DNA of 64,000 nt from Chryseobacterium arthrosphaerae (GCF_001684965.1 NZ_MAYG01000001.1:1-64000); one strand, 5' to 3'. Positions 20,701 to 29,620 are shown, counted from the stretch's first letter. The notes: generated by a model from the letters alone, not told the origin. Translations and numbers: made by a program.

Positions 20701-20776
20701 CATCAGCGGAAGCGGACTGGCACCTTTAACAGGGAATCCGTACCAGATCCAGATCGGAGCAAAATACAGCTTCTGA
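17705..20776 (+). CDS. Oar-like TonB-dependent outer-membrane receptor
   Basis: This 1023-residue protein has a signal peptide ending AYAQ, a carboxypeptidase-regulatory-like beta-sandwich (about residues 22-105), a plug domain (LPVNGRNFTSLTELSPL; VREFKITTNQYDVTLGRSGGG) and a C-terminal beta-barrel ending in the aromatic IGAKYSF. It resembles the Oar family of TonB-dependent receptors. Such receptors import large ligands using proton-motive force via TonB; the substrate cannot be read from sequence. No SusD partner adjoins it. It has its own promoter box and is followed by an inverted repeat. Confidence 0.93.
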   Translation: MRKVKIVLGLLFLGLGSMAYAQTTQASIIGKVTGPGSTAQEKVKVTIVNESTGFRTETETNSKGEYIFKEIPLGGPYTVIVNDDKKEGYNISFGDQITVNMDLGGEKNIEEVKITGNLKNKIGNLGAATAITAKNISILPVNGRNFTSLTELSPLSGKGGSLSGQLGSSTNFTIDGMTAKNPTSAGSTTSRSGAPFSISIEAVREFKITTNQYDVTLGRSGGGTVSAVTKSGTNKFSGSAWEYLRTNWLSSPYDIRGNKRQNDFSTSQFGFSLGGPIIKNKLHFFVAWDHQLDSRPLFIADIRSPEDEKRLNTTTQTLNQFLDIARSKYGVGNSPQFGSFDKVRNSDAAFLRLDWQINEKHLLTLRNNFTYDLNKNGLGDNTNITFFESYGNDKNLDNSLLLTLRSNLKSNLTNELKAQYLYTFQNSYQNDELGKPVPRAIVENVTSPGVGSTNIQIGGHRFAQESFRNNVFQVVDNLYYNTDKVKYTFGADLMYTTSKSIYGSEVNGRFHFQGMGNFETMTPSRFYREVPLMEDPSVRSNIWNIGFYGQFQTKIAKGLDLMAGLRFDYGGYPKAEFNQKLYDEMGIRTDNKIKSFVIQPRFQFDWNINEQGKDFLKFGAGIFSSDINNYMIINNLVFDGKHLATVDVTSQAVPFPDFNSYRNDYNTVPTLSQYQIPTINYTGKDAKIPIVYKANISYTHFFNERFRAGIAGYMALGRNNYYYYDRNMVANPFFTLDNEGGRGVFVPAESLNEGRIDWKAGRINNKFGRVLELVSDGKVNQFSFVIDTSYRYWKDGEITASYTWSDIKDNTSYNGNVANSATLSTMIQSDPRDLRMTYSDNQFRNKVVIYGNSPTIAGFTLGIRYSGIGGTRFSVTAGGNVNGDFVDNNDLAYIFPNIAQTILDDPQVGEALKNYISDYNGKIAERNGGKNGFYGVWDLRVAKKIKFDKIGAFELSVDIFNVANLLNKEWGVNKSYGNTSLYRMNKFNPVTRQFEYTKNISGSGLAPLTGNPYQIQIGAKYSF

Positions 20777-20788
20777 TAGCGGGTTTTT

Positions 20789-20877
20789 TAAACCACAAAG
20801 AATGGGAAAGAAGTGCGAATTTCTAAGTTAATCTTAACCTTAGCTTTAATCTGAAATCTTTACGTCTTTGTGGTTTA
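20789..20877. repeat. Inverted repeat with TAAACCACAAAG termini
   Basis: The 12-base end TAAACCACAAAG (20789-20800) is matched by its perfect reverse complement CTTTGTGGTTTA (20866-20877), with 65 bases between. The same terminal motif (CTTTTGTGGTTT form) recurs in the 28263-28596 repeat region, so this looks like a short non-autonomous dispersed element. Confidence 0.65.
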
Positions 20878-20942
20878 CATTTTTTAATACTTATCTTTAT
20901 CAAAAAGTTTCAGGACTTTGTTTTAATTATCTAAATTATATT

Positions 20943-21689
20943 ATGAAAAATTTTATCTTAGGCTTAGCAGTTTTAAGTACGGTTCTCATGAAAGCACAAA
21001 CTCAGATTATAGCACACAGAGGATATTTTCAGACTCAGCCTCCAACGACGGAAAATTCTTTAAAATCCTTAGAAAATGCCCAGAAGCTAAAAGTTTACGG
21101 GTCAGAATTTGATGTGAGAATGACAAAAGATGGTGTCCTGGTGATCAATCATGATGAGCATCACGGTAAAATGGAAATTTCGGAAACTTCTTTCAAAGAA
21201 CTGGAGCAGCTGAAATTATCGAACGGTGAAAAGTTTCCCACTTTAAAAGATTATTTAAAACAGGGAAAGAAAGATCCGTCAGTAAAACTGATTGTTGAGA
21301 TCAAACCGGCCAAAACCCCGGAAATAGAAAACGAGATCACTAAGAAAACCATTCAGATGATCAAAGATATGAAGCTTGAATCTCAGAGTGAATTTATTTC
21401 ATTCAGTTTAAATATCTGCAGGGAGATCAAAAAACAGGCGCCTTCTTTTAAAGTTCAGTATCTGAACGGAGAATTGTCGCCGGAACAGATCAGAAAAGAA
21501 GGATTGGACGGGATGGATTATCATTTCAGTGTATTTCAGAAAAACCCAACTTGGATTGCTGAAGCGAAAGCACTCAGCCTTATCACAAACTCATGGACTG
21601 TAAATGACGTGGCAGTATATGAAGAATTAAAAAAACAGGGAATCGGATTTGTAACAACCAATATCCCTGAACAGCTGAAAAATAAATAG
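20943..21689 (+). CDS. Secreted glycerophosphodiester phosphodiesterase
   Basis: A 248-residue GDPD has a signal peptide (MKNFILGLAVLSTVLMKAQT) and the catalytic core IIAHRGYF, then ENSLKS, FDVRMTKDGVLVINHDEHHG and a late VNDVAVYEELKKQGIGFVTTN, all family signatures. It cleaves glycerophosphodiesters to glycerol-3-phosphate and an alcohol in the periplasm or outside. The frame is open from 20868, but the ATG at 20943 gives the signal peptide. It precedes a strong terminator. With the downstream SusCD-phosphoesterase operon it suggests organophosphate use. Confidence 0.92.
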   Translation: MKNFILGLAVLSTVLMKAQTQIIAHRGYFQTQPPTTENSLKSLENAQKLKVYGSEFDVRMTKDGVLVINHDEHHGKMEISETSFKELEQLKLSNGEKFPTLKDYLKQGKKDPSVKLIVEIKPAKTPEIENEITKKTIQMIKDMKLESQSEFISFSLNICREIKKQAPSFKVQYLNGELSPEQIRKEGLDGMDYHFSVFQKNPTWIAEAKALSLITNSWTVNDVAVYEELKKQGIGFVTTNIPEQLKNK

Positions 21690-21784
21690 TACTGTAATTC
21701 CGATCAGGCAGAGTCATCTGCTACTTGCTAAAACGACAATCGGAAACTTCATAATCCCGCTCTTACTTCCAGTACTTAGCAAAA

Positions 21785-21826
21785 AGACACAGCCTGCACT
21801 TTTAAGTGCAGGCTGTGTCTTTTTTT
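21785..21826. terminator. Strong intrinsic terminator after the GDPD gene
   Basis: A perfect 16-bp stem (AGACACAGCCTGCACT, 21785-21800, with 21805-21820) has a four-base loop, followed by a T-run. An A-run precedes it, so it could act in both directions. Confidence 0.92.
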
Positions 21827-22111
21827 ATTGAAAAATCTCCGATTTGTATGAACCAGTAGTCAATAAGACTGAATTTGATTATTATAAATAATTGATTTTT
21901 AGTTATTTGTGTTTGTTGTGTGGTATTATCTCATGTGAAGACAATAAAGATACATAAATATAGCGGTGAACTGGCATTAAAAATACTTAATGAGTTAAGA
22001 GGCTGTTTGATAGCATGTTATCCAATATTGTTAAGGAAAAATTAACATATTATTCAATAATCTTTTAAAAAACGTTAAAATCGTATTAAAACCGTACTCA
22101 TAATGTCGTTT

Positions 22112-22119
22112 TAATTTTG
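22112..22119 (+). promoter_or_regulatory. -7 promoter box for the SusC-like operon
   Basis: TAATTTTG matches TAnnTTTG and lies 16 bases before the ATG at 22136. The -33 element is not clear. Confidence 0.55.
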
Positions 22120-22135
22120 CGCAAACAAAAAGGAA

Positions 22136-25108
22136 ATGCGTAAAGAGACACAAAAACTGTTGGTTTTGTCACTGTTAGGATTATTCAGTACTCATCTGAC
22201 GGCTCAGCAGAAAGCTAAAAAAGACAGTATTAAAGGAATTGACGAAGTAGTTGTTACTGCTTTGGGGATCAAAAGAGAAGACAGGTCTTTGGGATATTCT
22301 ACTCAAACCGTTAAATCTGAAGAACTTCTGAGAACTCAGAACAACAACTGGGCACAGGCTTTAGAGGGTAAAGTTGCCGGATTAAAGATTCAGACCGCCG
22401 GAGCCGGACCTCTTGGAACAAGCCGTATCACCCTTCGTGGAGACATTTCTATGAGTATTGGAAATAATGATGCACTGATTGTTGTGGACGGTGTTCCTCT
22501 GAGCGGAAGAAGAACAGGGACGGGAACAGCAGCCTATGGTGCCGGCTCAGGAGGAGATCTGCCCATTGATTATGGAGACAGTTTCAACAGCATCAATCCG
22601 GATGATATTGAATCTATTTCCATTCTGAAAGGCCCTACTGCATCTGCTTTATACGGTTCCAGAGGATCAAGGGGAGCCGTAATGATTACGACCAAATCAG
22701 GAAAGACCAAAAAAGGAAAAGTTCAGGTGACCTTAAATTCCTACACAAGCTTTGACAGCGTTCTGAAATGGCCGGATTATCAGTATGAATACGGGCAGGG
22801 AACCCAGCAGAGAGATAAAAACGGGAACTACTATTATTCTTACGGAGCTTCTGTGGATGGAGTGAATACAGGATCTACCAGCAGTGCTTTCGGGCCTAAA
22901 TTTGATGGCCAGTACTATTTTCAGTACGATCCGGCCATAGAAGGACAGAGCCTGGAAAGAAAACTCTGGAGACCTTACAAAAATAATATCAAAGACTTCT
23001 GGCAGGTAGGTGCCAATTATTCCAACAGCTTATCTGTGGAGCATTCCAATGAAAGTACTGCTTTCAGAACATCCCTTTCTTACCTGAAAAATGAATGGAT
23101 GATGCCTAATACAGGTTTCGACAGACTGAATGCAGCTTTGTCCCTGGATCATAAACTGAGCAGCAGACTGAAAATCGGAACCAAAATCAATTTCAGCAAT
23201 ACCAAAAGTGACAACCTTCCCGCAACGGGGTACAATAACCAGTCGATTTCCTATTTCATGATTTTCCAGAATCCGAATGTAGACCTGGACTGGTATAAGC
23301 CGATCTGGAGAAAAGGAGCCGAGCAGATAGATCAGGTGCATCCTTTCAGCTCATATATCGATAACCCTTACCTGATCGCTTACGAAAATCTGAACAGTAC
23401 AAACAAGAAAATAATAACCGGAAATATCAATATCAGCTATCAGCTGGCAAAGAATTTTGATATCGCCTATAAAACAGGTCTGGAATGGAGCAATGAGCTT
23501 CGTACCCAAAGGAGACCGTGGAGCTCTGCCAATTATCTGAAAGGATTTTACAGAGAACAGTACATCAGGTATTTTGATCTGAATAATGACGTTCTGCTTA
23601 CTTACAAAAATAAATTCGGTGACATTGGAGTAACAGCTTCTGCAGGAGGAAATATCAGATATCATGAATACACAATGAATGATTACAGGGCAATAGGACT
23701 CAACAGGGCCGGACTTTACCAGCTTTCCAATGCTACTTCACAGGACTTTAAGCTTGCCAGTCCTAATGATAACCAGGTGAATAGTGTATATGCACTAGCC
23801 AATTTCAGCTATAAAGATATGATCTTCCTGGATGTGACGGCAAGAAATGACTGGAGCAGCACACTTCCAAAGCACAATAGGTCATATTTTTATCCGTCAG
23901 TAGCTTCTTCATTTGTTTTATCTGATATTTTTAAATTAAAATCAGATAATGTAAACCTTTGGAAGCTGAGGTTATCATGGTCACAGGTCGGAAACGATAC
24001 GTACAACTACATGCTTGAAAAATATTATGACAACAGTGTGTTTATAGGCTCAGTAGAATCCCCTTCCTTATACCCGAATCCAAACCTTAAACCGGAAATG
24101 ATCACGAATATAGAAGGAGGAATGGATTTTAATCTTCTTAAAAACAGATTGATCTTCAACTTTACGTTTTATCAGAATAACTCCAAAGACCAGTCGGTCA
24201 TTATTCCTGTATTGTATGAAACAGGTTATAACAAAAGAATCATTAACTCCGGTGAGCTGAGAAACAGAGGAATTGAAATGTCCCTGAATGCTTACCCTGT
24301 CAAAACGAAAAATTTCTCATGGAACGTGAATGCCAACTGGTCTATGAACAGGAATAAAATCCTGTCCTTGCCCGAGGAATTTAAAGGAACACCCTATACG
24401 ATGGGAAGCATAGGCGGAGTGGTATATTATAATGCAGTAGTGGGCGGTTCTTTGGGAGATATGTACGGATACGGACTGATGTATTCCCCGGATGGGCAGG
24501 TGATTTATGGCACTGACGGCCTTACCGCAAAACCGAATGAAATGAAAAAGATAGGAAATGCTTATCCGAAATGGAGGGCGGGTCTTCAGAACGAATTCAG
24601 GTATAAAAATATCAGTGTCAGCTTCTCATTTGACGGTCAGTATAAAGGAATTGCCTATTCGCAGTCCCATCACAAAATGTCTGAGCAGGGAAAACTTACC
24701 CATACACTTGTAGGAAGAGATAACCCAGGCGGTCTTATTGTAGGAGAAGGAGTGGTTCAGAATCCGGACGGAAGCTTTTCACCCAATACAAAGGGAATTC
24801 CTGTCTATACGTATTACGGGGATTATTACAGAAGAGCCAATGTGGAAACCAACTCATTTGATACCTCATTCATTAAGCTGAGAGATGCGAGAATCTCTTA
24901 TTCTTTCCCGAAATCTACTATTGAACCTTTAAAAGTTACAGATATTACCCTTGCCTTATTCGGAAGAAACCTTTGGATGTGGTCGAAATTCCCATTATTT
25001 GATCCGGAAGTGGCTGCCCTGGATAATGCTACCATTACCCCGGGAGTGGAAGTAGGGCAGTTGCCGCAGTCCAGAACAATCGGAATTCAGTTAAACGTTA
25101 AATTTTAA
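22136..25108 (+). CDS. SusC/RagA-family TonB-linked outer-membrane protein
   Basis: This 990-residue receptor has a signal peptide ending LTAQQ and a TonB-box-like IDEVVVTALGIKRED. The SusC plug follows (LRGDISMSIGNNDALIVVDG; SISILKGPTASALYGSRGSRG), then a long beta-barrel ending SRTIGIQLNVKF. SusC-type proteins form the transport pore of a lid-and-barrel importer with SusD. There is no N-terminal carboxypeptidase-like domain, so it is the shorter SusC form. It starts an operon with the SusD-like gene 12 bases downstream and a phosphoesterase after that. Confidence 0.95.
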   Translation: MRKETQKLLVLSLLGLFSTHLTAQQKAKKDSIKGIDEVVVTALGIKREDRSLGYSTQTVKSEELLRTQNNNWAQALEGKVAGLKIQTAGAGPLGTSRITLRGDISMSIGNNDALIVVDGVPLSGRRTGTGTAAYGAGSGGDLPIDYGDSFNSINPDDIESISILKGPTASALYGSRGSRGAVMITTKSGKTKKGKVQVTLNSYTSFDSVLKWPDYQYEYGQGTQQRDKNGNYYYSYGASVDGVNTGSTSSAFGPKFDGQYYFQYDPAIEGQSLERKLWRPYKNNIKDFWQVGANYSNSLSVEHSNESTAFRTSLSYLKNEWMMPNTGFDRLNAALSLDHKLSSRLKIGTKINFSNTKSDNLPATGYNNQSISYFMIFQNPNVDLDWYKPIWRKGAEQIDQVHPFSSYIDNPYLIAYENLNSTNKKIITGNINISYQLAKNFDIAYKTGLEWSNELRTQRRPWSSANYLKGFYREQYIRYFDLNNDVLLTYKNKFGDIGVTASAGGNIRYHEYTMNDYRAIGLNRAGLYQLSNATSQDFKLASPNDNQVNSVYALANFSYKDMIFLDVTARNDWSSTLPKHNRSYFYPSVASSFVLSDIFKLKSDNVNLWKLRLSWSQVGNDTYNYMLEKYYDNSVFIGSVESPSLYPNPNLKPEMITNIEGGMDFNLLKNRLIFNFTFYQNNSKDQSVIIPVLYETGYNKRIINSGELRNRGIEMSLNAYPVKTKNFSWNVNANWSMNRNKILSLPEEFKGTPYTMGSIGGVVYYNAVVGGSLGDMYGYGLMYSPDGQVIYGTDGLTAKPNEMKKIGNAYPKWRAGLQNEFRYKNISVSFSFDGQYKGIAYSQSHHKMSEQGKLTHTLVGRDNPGGLIVGEGVVQNPDGSFSPNTKGIPVYTYYGDYYRRANVETNSFDTSFIKLRDARISYSFPKSTIEPLKVTDITLALFGRNLWMWSKFPLFDPEVAALDNATITPGVEVGQLPQSRTIGIQLNVKF

Positions 25109-25120
25109 AAATCAGAAAAA

Positions 25121-26566
25121 ATGAAAAAACTAATCTATATATGCTCATTTCTTGCCCTTGTAAGCAGTACCGTTTCGTGTGAAAGGAGCCTTGATGAGAT
25201 CAATAAAGATAAAAGCAGGGTCAATGTGCCCGTTGCCAGTGCCTTGCTGGTTCCGGTGCAGTATAATATGTCTGTAGTGGGATACAACAGAGCTAATGAT
25301 TTTACTTTCGACATCATGCAGGTTTCCCTTGATTTTCCTAATGAAGGCAACTCGCTGAGCAGGTATTACATCACAGAAAATACAGGATCCGGGTTCTGGA
25401 ACAATTCTTACAAATGGCTGAAGCAGGTGGATGATCTGAAAAAAGCTGCCATTGCTGAAGGAGACAAAAATTATCAGGCTATTTCCATGGTTTTGAACGC
25501 GTGGATCTATTCCAACCTTACCGATACCTATGGTGACGTCCCTTTTTCGCAGGCATCCCAGCTGGAAGACTATATTTTACAGCCAAGGTTTGATAAGCAG
25601 AAAGATATTTATGTGCGTCTGCTGGATGACCTTAAAACTGCCAATTCCCTATTTGTTACCAATAAAATGCTTACCGGGGGAGATCTTTTCTATAAAGCAG
25701 ATACAGATCCGAACGGAATCAACAACTGGAAGAAGTTCTGTAATTCACTTTCTCTGAGATTACTGACAAGAATTTTAAGCAAGGATGGAGACGTGAATGT
25801 CAAAGAAAGAATTCAGGAAATTGCCAATAATCCTGCAGTATATCCGGTTTTTCAAAGCAATGCGGATGCTGCAAAGCTTGATATCACGGGAGTTTCCCCA
25901 TTGATGCCGCCTATTGCAAGACCTCAGGATTTTACGACAGGAAGGGCAGCTTCAGACTTTTTTGTACAGGCTCTAAAAGCAAATAATGATCCCCGTATAC
26001 CGATGTTCCTTAGCCAGGCAAAAGACCTGAAAGGAAATAATATAGGCTATGTGGGCGCTCCGTCAGGATATCCTTTCGGAACCGTATTTACTTACCAGCC
26101 ATCAAACCTTAATCAGAACCTGGCAAAGGCACCCATGAAAATTTTTATATATCCTTATGCCGAGCTTCAGTTCACAATGGCTGAGCTTGCCCTTAAAGGC
26201 ATCATCAGCGGAAGTGCAAAAAGCTATTATGAAAGCGGTGTAAAGTCTTCTATCGAACAATGGGGAGCGGTAACTCCTGCCAATTATTTCGACAACCCGA
26301 ACGTTGCCTATGAAGCAGATCTGAAAAAAATAATGCTCCAAAAATACATCGCCTTATTCTTCGTAGATCATCAGCAGTGGTTTGAAAAAAGAAGAACAGG
26401 ATTTCCGGTACTTCCCAATAACGGAGGATTACTGAATAACGGTAATCTTCCGCAGAGACTGATGTATCCTCCTAACCCTAAAGTATTGAATACTGCAAAC
26501 TATCAGATAGCAGTACAGCAGATGGGCGGAGATGATATCAATGTGAAAATGTGGTGGAATAAATAA
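25121..26566 (+). CDS. SusD/RagB-family surface lipoprotein
   Basis: This 481-residue lipoprotein has a type II signal with Cys20 (LALVSSTVSCERSLDEINKD). The body resembles the SusD-like-2 family (VLNAWIYSNLTDTYGDVPFSQA; FDKQKDIYVRLLDDL; C-terminal RLMYPPNP), with TPR-like helices. SusD lids bind substrate at the surface and pass it to the SusC barrel. It follows susC by 12 bases and precedes the phosphoesterase by 26. Confidence 0.93.
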   Translation: MKKLIYICSFLALVSSTVSCERSLDEINKDKSRVNVPVASALLVPVQYNMSVVGYNRANDFTFDIMQVSLDFPNEGNSLSRYYITENTGSGFWNNSYKWLKQVDDLKKAAIAEGDKNYQAISMVLNAWIYSNLTDTYGDVPFSQASQLEDYILQPRFDKQKDIYVRLLDDLKTANSLFVTNKMLTGGDLFYKADTDPNGINNWKKFCNSLSLRLLTRILSKDGDVNVKERIQEIANNPAVYPVFQSNADAAKLDITGVSPLMPPIARPQDFTTGRAASDFFVQALKANNDPRIPMFLSQAKDLKGNNIGYVGAPSGYPFGTVFTYQPSNLNQNLAKAPMKIFIYPYAELQFTMAELALKGIISGSAKSYYESGVKSSIEQWGAVTPANYFDNPNVAYEADLKKIMLQKYIALFFVDHQQWFEKRRTGFPVLPNNGGLLNNGNLPQRLMYPPNPKVLNTANYQIAVQQMGGDDINVKMWWNK

Positions 26567-26592
26567 CTGTTTTTTAAATAAATAATAAAAAT

Positions 26593-28182
26593 ATGAAAAG
26601 TAATATAAAACTTCTGTTGCCTTGTATGCTGGTTTCTGCAATGGCATTCTCCCAGTCTTCCGTTTCAGGGTATGTATATGAAGACATCAATAAAAACCAG
26701 AAAAAGGAAAACCGTGAAAAAGGAATTGCAGGAGTAGCGGTCTCTAATGGAGTTCAGGTTGTGCTGACGGATAAAAACGGACGTTACAGTCTCCCTGTAC
26801 AGGACGATCAGACCATTTTTGTGATCAAGCCTTCAGGATATCAGACCGCTATGAACAGCAATAATCTGCCTCAGTTTTATTATCATCATAAGACAAAAGG
26901 TTCACCGGCGGATTTTAAATATAAAGGAGTTGCACCCACAGGAGAACTTCCGGGAGAACTGAACTTCCCGCTTTACAGGCAAAACGAAAGCAAGACCTTT
27001 GATATCCTTGTTTTTGGAGATCCGCAGCCTTATACGGAAAAAGAGCTGGACTACTTCAGGAGAGGAATTGTAAATGAAGTTAAAAATACCAGGAAAAATG
27101 CAGTATTGGGAATCAGTCTGGGTGATCTGGTAGGAGATAACCTGAGCTTACAGAAGCCTTACGCCGATGTGATGAAAGAAATAGGTCTGCCATGGTATAA
27201 TGTAATGGGAAACCACGATATGAACTACGATGCCAAAGAAGATAAACAATCTGATGAAACTTTTGAAGCCAATTTTGGCCCGGCCAACTATTCTTTCAAT
27301 TATGGTAATGTACACTTTATCATTTTAGACGATATTCTTTATCCTGATCCAAGAGACGGCAAAGGCTATTGGGGAGGCTTCCGTGAAGATCAGCTTCAGT
27401 TTATTGAAAACGATCTTAAATTGGTAAACAGAGACCAACTGATTGTAGTGTCTTTCCATATTCCGCTGGAACATAAAAATGAAGACAGCTTCAGGAACAG
27501 CGACCGCCAGAAGTTATTTGACTTTTTAAATCCATTCCAAAATGTATTGCTTTTATCCGCACATACTCACATTCAGCAGCAGATCTTCTATGGAAAAAAA
27601 GAAGGCTGGAACGGGATCCGGGAACTGCATGAATACAATGCGGGAACAACCTGTGGAGACTGGTATTCCGGAACTCCTGACGACAAGGGGCTTCCTACTT
27701 CTACGATGAGAGACGGTACAGCAAAAGGATATTCCTTTATCAGCTTTAATGACAATCAGTATAAAATAAAATACAAAACTGCCGGGAAACCGGAAGATTA
27801 TCAGATCAGATTATATGTTCCGAAAGTAATTCCTTTCCCGTCGAAAACCTCAGCAAAAATATTGGCTAACTTCTTTATGGGAAGCAAAAAAGACAAAGTT
27901 GAATACAGAATAGACAACGGAAAATGGGAAGAAATGGAATATGATGAAACCATTGACCCGAATTTTGCCCTATCTGTTTTCAAATGGGATACTACGGCAA
28001 AGATTTTAGAGGGAAGAAGGCCTTCGAATCCTGAAATGTCAAAACATATTTGGAAAGCAGGTTTTCCAAAGAAATTATCATTGGGAAAACATACCGTGGA
28101 GGTAAAAGCTGTTGATATGTTCGGAAATGAATTCTCTGCTTCAGAAGAATTTGAAGTACAGAATTCAATTCAGATTCCTTAA
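26593..28182 (+). CDS. Secreted calcineurin-like phosphoesterase with N- and C-terminal accessory domains
   Basis: A 529-residue enzyme has a signal peptide ending AFSQ, then an N-terminal SdrD/MetallophosN-type beta domain (GYVYEDINKNQKKENREKG), the metallophosphoesterase core, and a C-terminal MetallophosC domain. The core shows FGDPQPY, GDLVGDN, MGNHD, SFHIPLEH and LSAHTHI, which supply the two-metal site. It hydrolyses phosphate esters outside or in the periplasm; the precise substrate is unknown. Its place after SusC/SusD argues for an organophosphate uptake system that releases phosphate from, or trims, the imported ligand. Confidence 0.92.
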   Translation: MKSNIKLLLPCMLVSAMAFSQSSVSGYVYEDINKNQKKENREKGIAGVAVSNGVQVVLTDKNGRYSLPVQDDQTIFVIKPSGYQTAMNSNNLPQFYYHHKTKGSPADFKYKGVAPTGELPGELNFPLYRQNESKTFDILVFGDPQPYTEKELDYFRRGIVNEVKNTRKNAVLGISLGDLVGDNLSLQKPYADVMKEIGLPWYNVMGNHDMNYDAKEDKQSDETFEANFGPANYSFNYGNVHFIILDDILYPDPRDGKGYWGGFREDQLQFIENDLKLVNRDQLIVVSFHIPLEHKNEDSFRNSDRQKLFDFLNPFQNVLLLSAHTHIQQQIFYGKKEGWNGIRELHEYNAGTTCGDWYSGTPDDKGLPTSTMRDGTAKGYSFISFNDNQYKIKYKTAGKPEDYQIRLYVPKVIPFPSKTSAKILANFFMGSKKDKVEYRIDNGKWEEMEYDETIDPNFALSVFKWDTTAKILEGRRPSNPEMSKHIWKAGFPKKLSLGKHTVEVKAVDMFGNEFSASEEFEVQNSIQIP

Positions 28183-28220
28183 GCTTTTTATTTTTTTTAC
28201 TATACCTTTTTTAGATTTTG

Positions 28221-28251
28221 AAGCCGGTTCAGCAAAAGACCGGCTTTTATT
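28221..28251 (+). terminator. Terminator of the SusCD-phosphoesterase operon
   Basis: AAGCCGG (28221-28227) pairs with CCGGCTT (28240-28246) over a 12-base loop, followed by a T-rich tail. Confidence 0.8.
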
Positions 28252-28262
28252 TTTGCTGAGAT

Positions 28263-28596
28263 TAAACCACAAAAGTCACAAAAAGATTTATTTTAAACCA
28301 CTTTAGTATGAGTAATACTGTATAACTGAGTTCAATTTAGATGAAAATCAGAGATTTCATAAACTTTGGTGTACTTTATATGTTCATGCCTGTTACTTCA
28401 AATAACTTAAGTGTTTAAAATCTTTTGTGCCTTTTGTGGTTTTATTATTTTATCTCCCGCAGATACCACAGATTACGCAGATCTCTGTGATAAGAAAATC
28501 TTAGATTTTCAAGCAACTTAAGTGTCCTTATTGTGCGCTCAGTTTATTCCTTAAAATAACTTAAGTGTTTAAAATCTTTTGTGCCTTTTGTGGTTA
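28263..28596. repeat. Repeat-rich intergenic region with two identical 41-bp copies
   Basis: The 41-base unit starting AATAACTTAAGTGTTTAAAA and ending CTTTTGTGGTT occurs identically at 28401-28441 and 28555-28595. A truncated copy (CAACTTAAGTGT) lies near 28514. At the left edge, TAAACCACAAAAG (28264) is the inverted form of the right end. A segment near 28455-28480 (CAGATACCACAGATTACGCA) is another low-complexity repeat. No ORF is evident in the gap. Confidence 0.7.
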
Positions 28597-28664
28597 ATAA
28601 CCATCAACAACCATAAAAAACTATTAAATCTCCATTTTCCCCACCCCATAAAAATGTTCTTTCG

Positions 28665-28672
28665 TAAATTTG
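28665..28672 (+). promoter_or_regulatory. -7 promoter box for the SDR gene
   Basis: TAAATTTG matches TAnnTTTG, 22 bases upstream of the ATG at 28695. Confidence 0.55.
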
Positions 28673-28694
28673 CATCACGAAAAGTATTACTACT

Positions 28695-29408
28695 ATGAAT
28701 ATAAACGGAAAAAATGCCATCATCACAGGTGGCGGAAGAGGATTGGGGAAAGCCGTAGCTTTAGCTTTGGCGCATGAAGGCGTAAACGTTGCCATTACAG
28801 GAAGAAACGAAGAGAACCTTAAAATGACGGTTGAGGAGATCAAAAAACTGGGCGTAAACTCTGCCTATGCAGTTTTTTCTGTAGACAATGAAATTCAGGT
28901 AAAAGCAGGAATAGAAGCTTTGGCAGAGCAATTGGGAGGAATTGATATTCTGATCAACAACGCAGGAATCGGTGATTTCGGTACTATCGAAGAAATGTCT
29001 TCTGAAACATGGGAACAGGTCATTAAAACCAATTTGTTCGGGGTGTATTATGCAGCTAAAGCCGTTCACCCGTTTATGAAAGCTAAAGGAGAAGGAGATA
29101 TCGTAAACGTAGCATCTACAGCAGGATTGAAAGGTGGCCCGAATATGTCTGCCTATGCCGCTTCAAAAGCTGCAGTGGTATCTTTATCACAGTCTATGAT
29201 GGCAGAATGGAGAAAGCAGAACATCCGTGTGATCACCCTTACCCCAAGTACCATTGCCTCTGATATGAGCATCCAGGGAGGTCTTACAGACGGAAATCCT
29301 GATAAAGTATTGCAGCCGGAAGACTTTGCAGAATGGGTAAGAGATATTCTGAAAATGAACAGAAGAGCATTAATTGCCAATGGTTCTATTTTCTCTACCA
29401 ATCCATAA
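28695..29408 (+). CDS. Short-chain dehydrogenase/reductase, FabG-like
   Basis: This 237-residue classical SDR has the NAD(P)-binding TGGGRGLGKA at the N-terminus, NNAGIG, the catalytic Ser in NVASTAG, and the SAYAASKAA (Tyr-x-x-x-Lys) motif. It resembles 3-oxoacyl-ACP reductase-type enzymes, but the true substrate cannot be told from sequence. It is monocistronic, with a -7 box upstream and a repeat downstream. Confidence 0.92.
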   Translation: MNINGKNAIITGGGRGLGKAVALALAHEGVNVAITGRNEENLKMTVEEIKKLGVNSAYAVFSVDNEIQVKAGIEALAEQLGGIDILINNAGIGDFGTIEEMSSETWEQVIKTNLFGVYYAAKAVHPFMKAKGEGDIVNVASTAGLKGGPNMSAYAASKAAVVSLSQSMMAEWRKQNIRVITLTPSTIASDMSIQGGLTDGNPDKVLQPEDFAEWVRDILKMNRRALIANGSIFSTNP

Positions 29409-29464
29409 GATTTAAAATTTGAAGTTGAAGCTTCAATTATTTTAACATAACAATACTTCAATAG

Positions 29465-29516
29465 GAGCGGGCTTTAGCCCGCTCTCTTTATAAAATACCT
29501 TCAAATGGCTTTAGCC
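29465..29516. repeat. Bipartite palindromic repeat, family B
   Basis: Palindrome 1 is GAGCGGGCTTTAGCCCGCTC (29465-29484). Palindrome 2 is GGCTTTAGCC (29507-29516). They are separated by 22 bases. The same two-palindrome layout with the same 22-base spacing recurs at 55235-55288, and a decayed copy lies at 196. Confidence 0.8.
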
Positions 29517-29597
29517 GAAACCTAAAAAATAAACGTAAAATCCCCTGACTTTATCCAAAACTTACCCCTTCCATTTTTTTAACAATAATAACATTAG

Positions 29598-29605
29598 TAT
29601 TTTTG
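29598..29605 (+). promoter_or_regulatory. -7 promoter box for prmA
   Basis: TATTTTTG matches TAnnTTTG and ends 15 bases before the ATG at 29621. The box overlaps the TTG at 29603, which excludes that codon as the start. Confidence 0.5.
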
Positions 29606-29620
29606 CAGCAAATTACTCAC

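Larger units (their letters stand above)
21690..22135. other. Gap with a strong terminator and the susC promoter region
   Basis: This 446-base AT-rich gap contains the terminator at 21785-21826 and the -7 box at 22112-22119. The rest holds no ORF or repeat that I can support. Confidence 0.6.
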
